Source: Maribacter zhoushanensis | GTDB lineage: Bacteria > Bacteroidota > Bacteroidia > Flavobacteriales > Flavobacteriaceae | DNA: 64,000 nucleotides | Direction of reading: 5' to 3' | Assembly (NCBI RefSeq): GCF_029350975.1 | Contig: NZ_JARKMR010000001.1 | Location: forward strand, 1,302,001-1,366,000 | Shown here: piece by piece, positions 63,338-64,000 of the stretch | Layout of the letters: every line of letters begins with the position of its first letter | How positions within the stretch are numbered: position 1 is the stretch's first letter | Notes under the pieces: model-generated | What the model was told of the DNA's origin: nothing | Seen by the model: only the letters and a program-made list of their open reading frames with translations | The model's database searches: none | Made by a program: the position numbers and the translations under genes

Positions 63338-63841
63338 TTACTTAACAAGTTTTATAATTAATTTACTCAACCAATTTTCCTTGTATTGGGTAACCTTATC
63401 TAAAACATTGTCCGCTTTTAACACAAAGGCATAAAGTTTCTCGGTTTGTTCAATAAATTGTTTTTCAACGTTTGATGAATTCGTTTTAATCGAAGAAACC
63501 TCTTTTAAAATTCTTAATGCAGGTTTAATCTCTCTTTTACTACGTTCTCGCGCAATGGTAACAGCCAATTTATCCAAGTCCTTTTCTGCACTAAAAAACT
63601 CTTTTCTTTCACCAGTTTTTGATTCTTTAAAAACAATACCCCAATCGATAAGAGATCTAATATTCATAGATGCATTTCCTCGTGAAATTTGAAGTTCATC
63701 CATTATCTCTTCTATTGATAATATTTCGGTTGAAATCATTAATAGAGCATGGATTTGTGCCATCGTTTTATTTATTCCCCATTGAGAACCTAGTGCTCCC
63801 CAAGTTTGAATGTATTTTGTTTTAGCTTCTTTAAATTCCAT
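63338..63841 (-). CDS. GbsR/MarR-type transcriptional regulator
   Basis: The 167-residue protein has a winged-helix DNA-binding domain: WGINKTMAQIHALLMISTEILSIEEIMDELQISRGNASMNIRSLIDWGIVFK (about 22-74), followed by the wing (ESKTGERKEFFSAE) and a helical C-terminal dimerisation region. This matches the GbsR subfamily of MarR regulators, known from osmolyte-related control in Bacillus. Its promoter is leaderless (TATATTTG 4 bp before the ATG) and carries a palindromic site, so autorepression is likely. It probably also controls the two downstream membrane genes. Confidence 0.9.
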   Translation of the reverse strand: MEFKEAKTKYIQTWGALGSQWGINKTMAQIHALLMISTEILSIEEIMDELQISRGNASMNIRSLIDWGIVFKESKTGERKEFFSAEKDLDKLAVTIARERSKREIKPALRILKEVSSIKTNSSNVEKQFIEQTEKLYAFVLKADNVLDKVTQYKENWLSKLIIKLVK

Positions 63842-63845
63842 GATT

Positions 63846-63853
63846 CAAATATA
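63846..63853 (-). promoter_or_regulatory. Bacteroidota -7 element of the GbsR-type gene (TATATTTG)
   Basis: TATATTTG on the minus strand ends 4 bases before the ATG at 63841, which predicts a leaderless mRNA. Confidence 0.55.
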
Positions 63854-63865
63854 TAAAAATTATTA

Positions 63866-63889
63866 AACTTTCAGAAATTATTGAAACTT
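63866..63889 (-). promoter_or_regulatory. Palindromic operator at the GbsR-type gene promoter
   Basis: AACTTTCA-N8-TGAAACTT repeats the operator at 63296-63319 with one changed base. It covers the region just upstream of the -7 box, where a bound dimer would block transcription. Confidence 0.65.
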
Positions 63890-64000
63890 TATTTCGTGAA
63901 ATTACACGTTACTTTACTTATCAATATAAAACAAATAACCATCCTTTATCAGTCATGGTTTTACATGTCAAATAAATTTCAGAACTAAATTCTACCTTTT

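Overview
The window looks like a chromosome segment from a marine or soil member of the Flavobacteriaceae (Bacteroidota). It is AT-rich. Several genes carry the Bacteroidota promoter signature TAnnTTTG only a few bases to a few dozen bases before the start codon, and leaders lack Shine-Dalgarno sequences. The gene content also fits: a giant SprB-like type IX secretion adhesin, DUF5606, a GbsR regulator with two twin membrane proteins, and many secreted proteins ending their signal peptides in xAQ. The species cannot be named from the sequence alone. No tRNA, rRNA, CRISPR array, transposase or integrase was seen.

Layout. 1-9.5 kb is the N-terminal 3176 residues of one giant secreted protein on the minus strand, which runs off the left edge. 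9.7-13.6 kb holds an orphan protein with a kinase-like residue layout, a nucleoid-associated protein, a pRiA4b ORF-3-like protein and heme A synthase. 13.7-23.9 kb is a surface-glycan region. A tightly packed minus-strand run (sialyltransferase-like, CMP-sialate synthetase fused to a phosphatase, NeuB-like synthase) leads into the tRNA-maturation genes tsaC-like and cca. Beside it are further glycosyltransferases, UDP-galactopyranose mutase and a divergent galactofuranosyltransferase-like gene. 23.9-28.1 kb is housekeeping (dapD, ruvX, def, DUF5606) and a PAS histidine kinase with a single-domain response regulator. 28.1-34.0 kb is a minus-strand carbohydrate group: GH20 hexosaminidase, SGNH esterase, alpha/beta hydrolase, aquaglyceroporin, SMP-30 protein and a TIM-barrel isomerase with a Tat-like leader. 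34.2-43.5 kb has mazG, a response regulator, a MATE pump, PAP2 phosphatase, an ArnT-like/ArnC-like/flippase-like set, meaB and galM. 43.5-46.1 kb is an overlapping sigma factor, anti-sigma-like and envelope-protein operon.

46-60.4 kb carries msrA, an M23 peptidase, a TesA/YbbA/YbbP-type lipase-ABC set, two amidohydrolases and a DEAD-box helicase. Scattered among them are three paralogous genes for small secreted basic proteins (49039, 49701, 58373). All three have matching pairs of a direct repeat (YNTTYRTCR, about 21 bp apart) upstream, resembling binding sites of LytTR-domain regulators. I consider this the most novel signal in the window.

60.4-64 kb is an accessory tail. It has a SUKH (SMI1/KNR4) gene bounded by an exact 11-bp inverted repeat, a decayed repeat-like stretch, a secreted protein of unknown function, and a GbsR-type regulator followed by two paralogous small membrane proteins. 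Two copies of one palindromic operator lie before the regulator and before the membrane pair.
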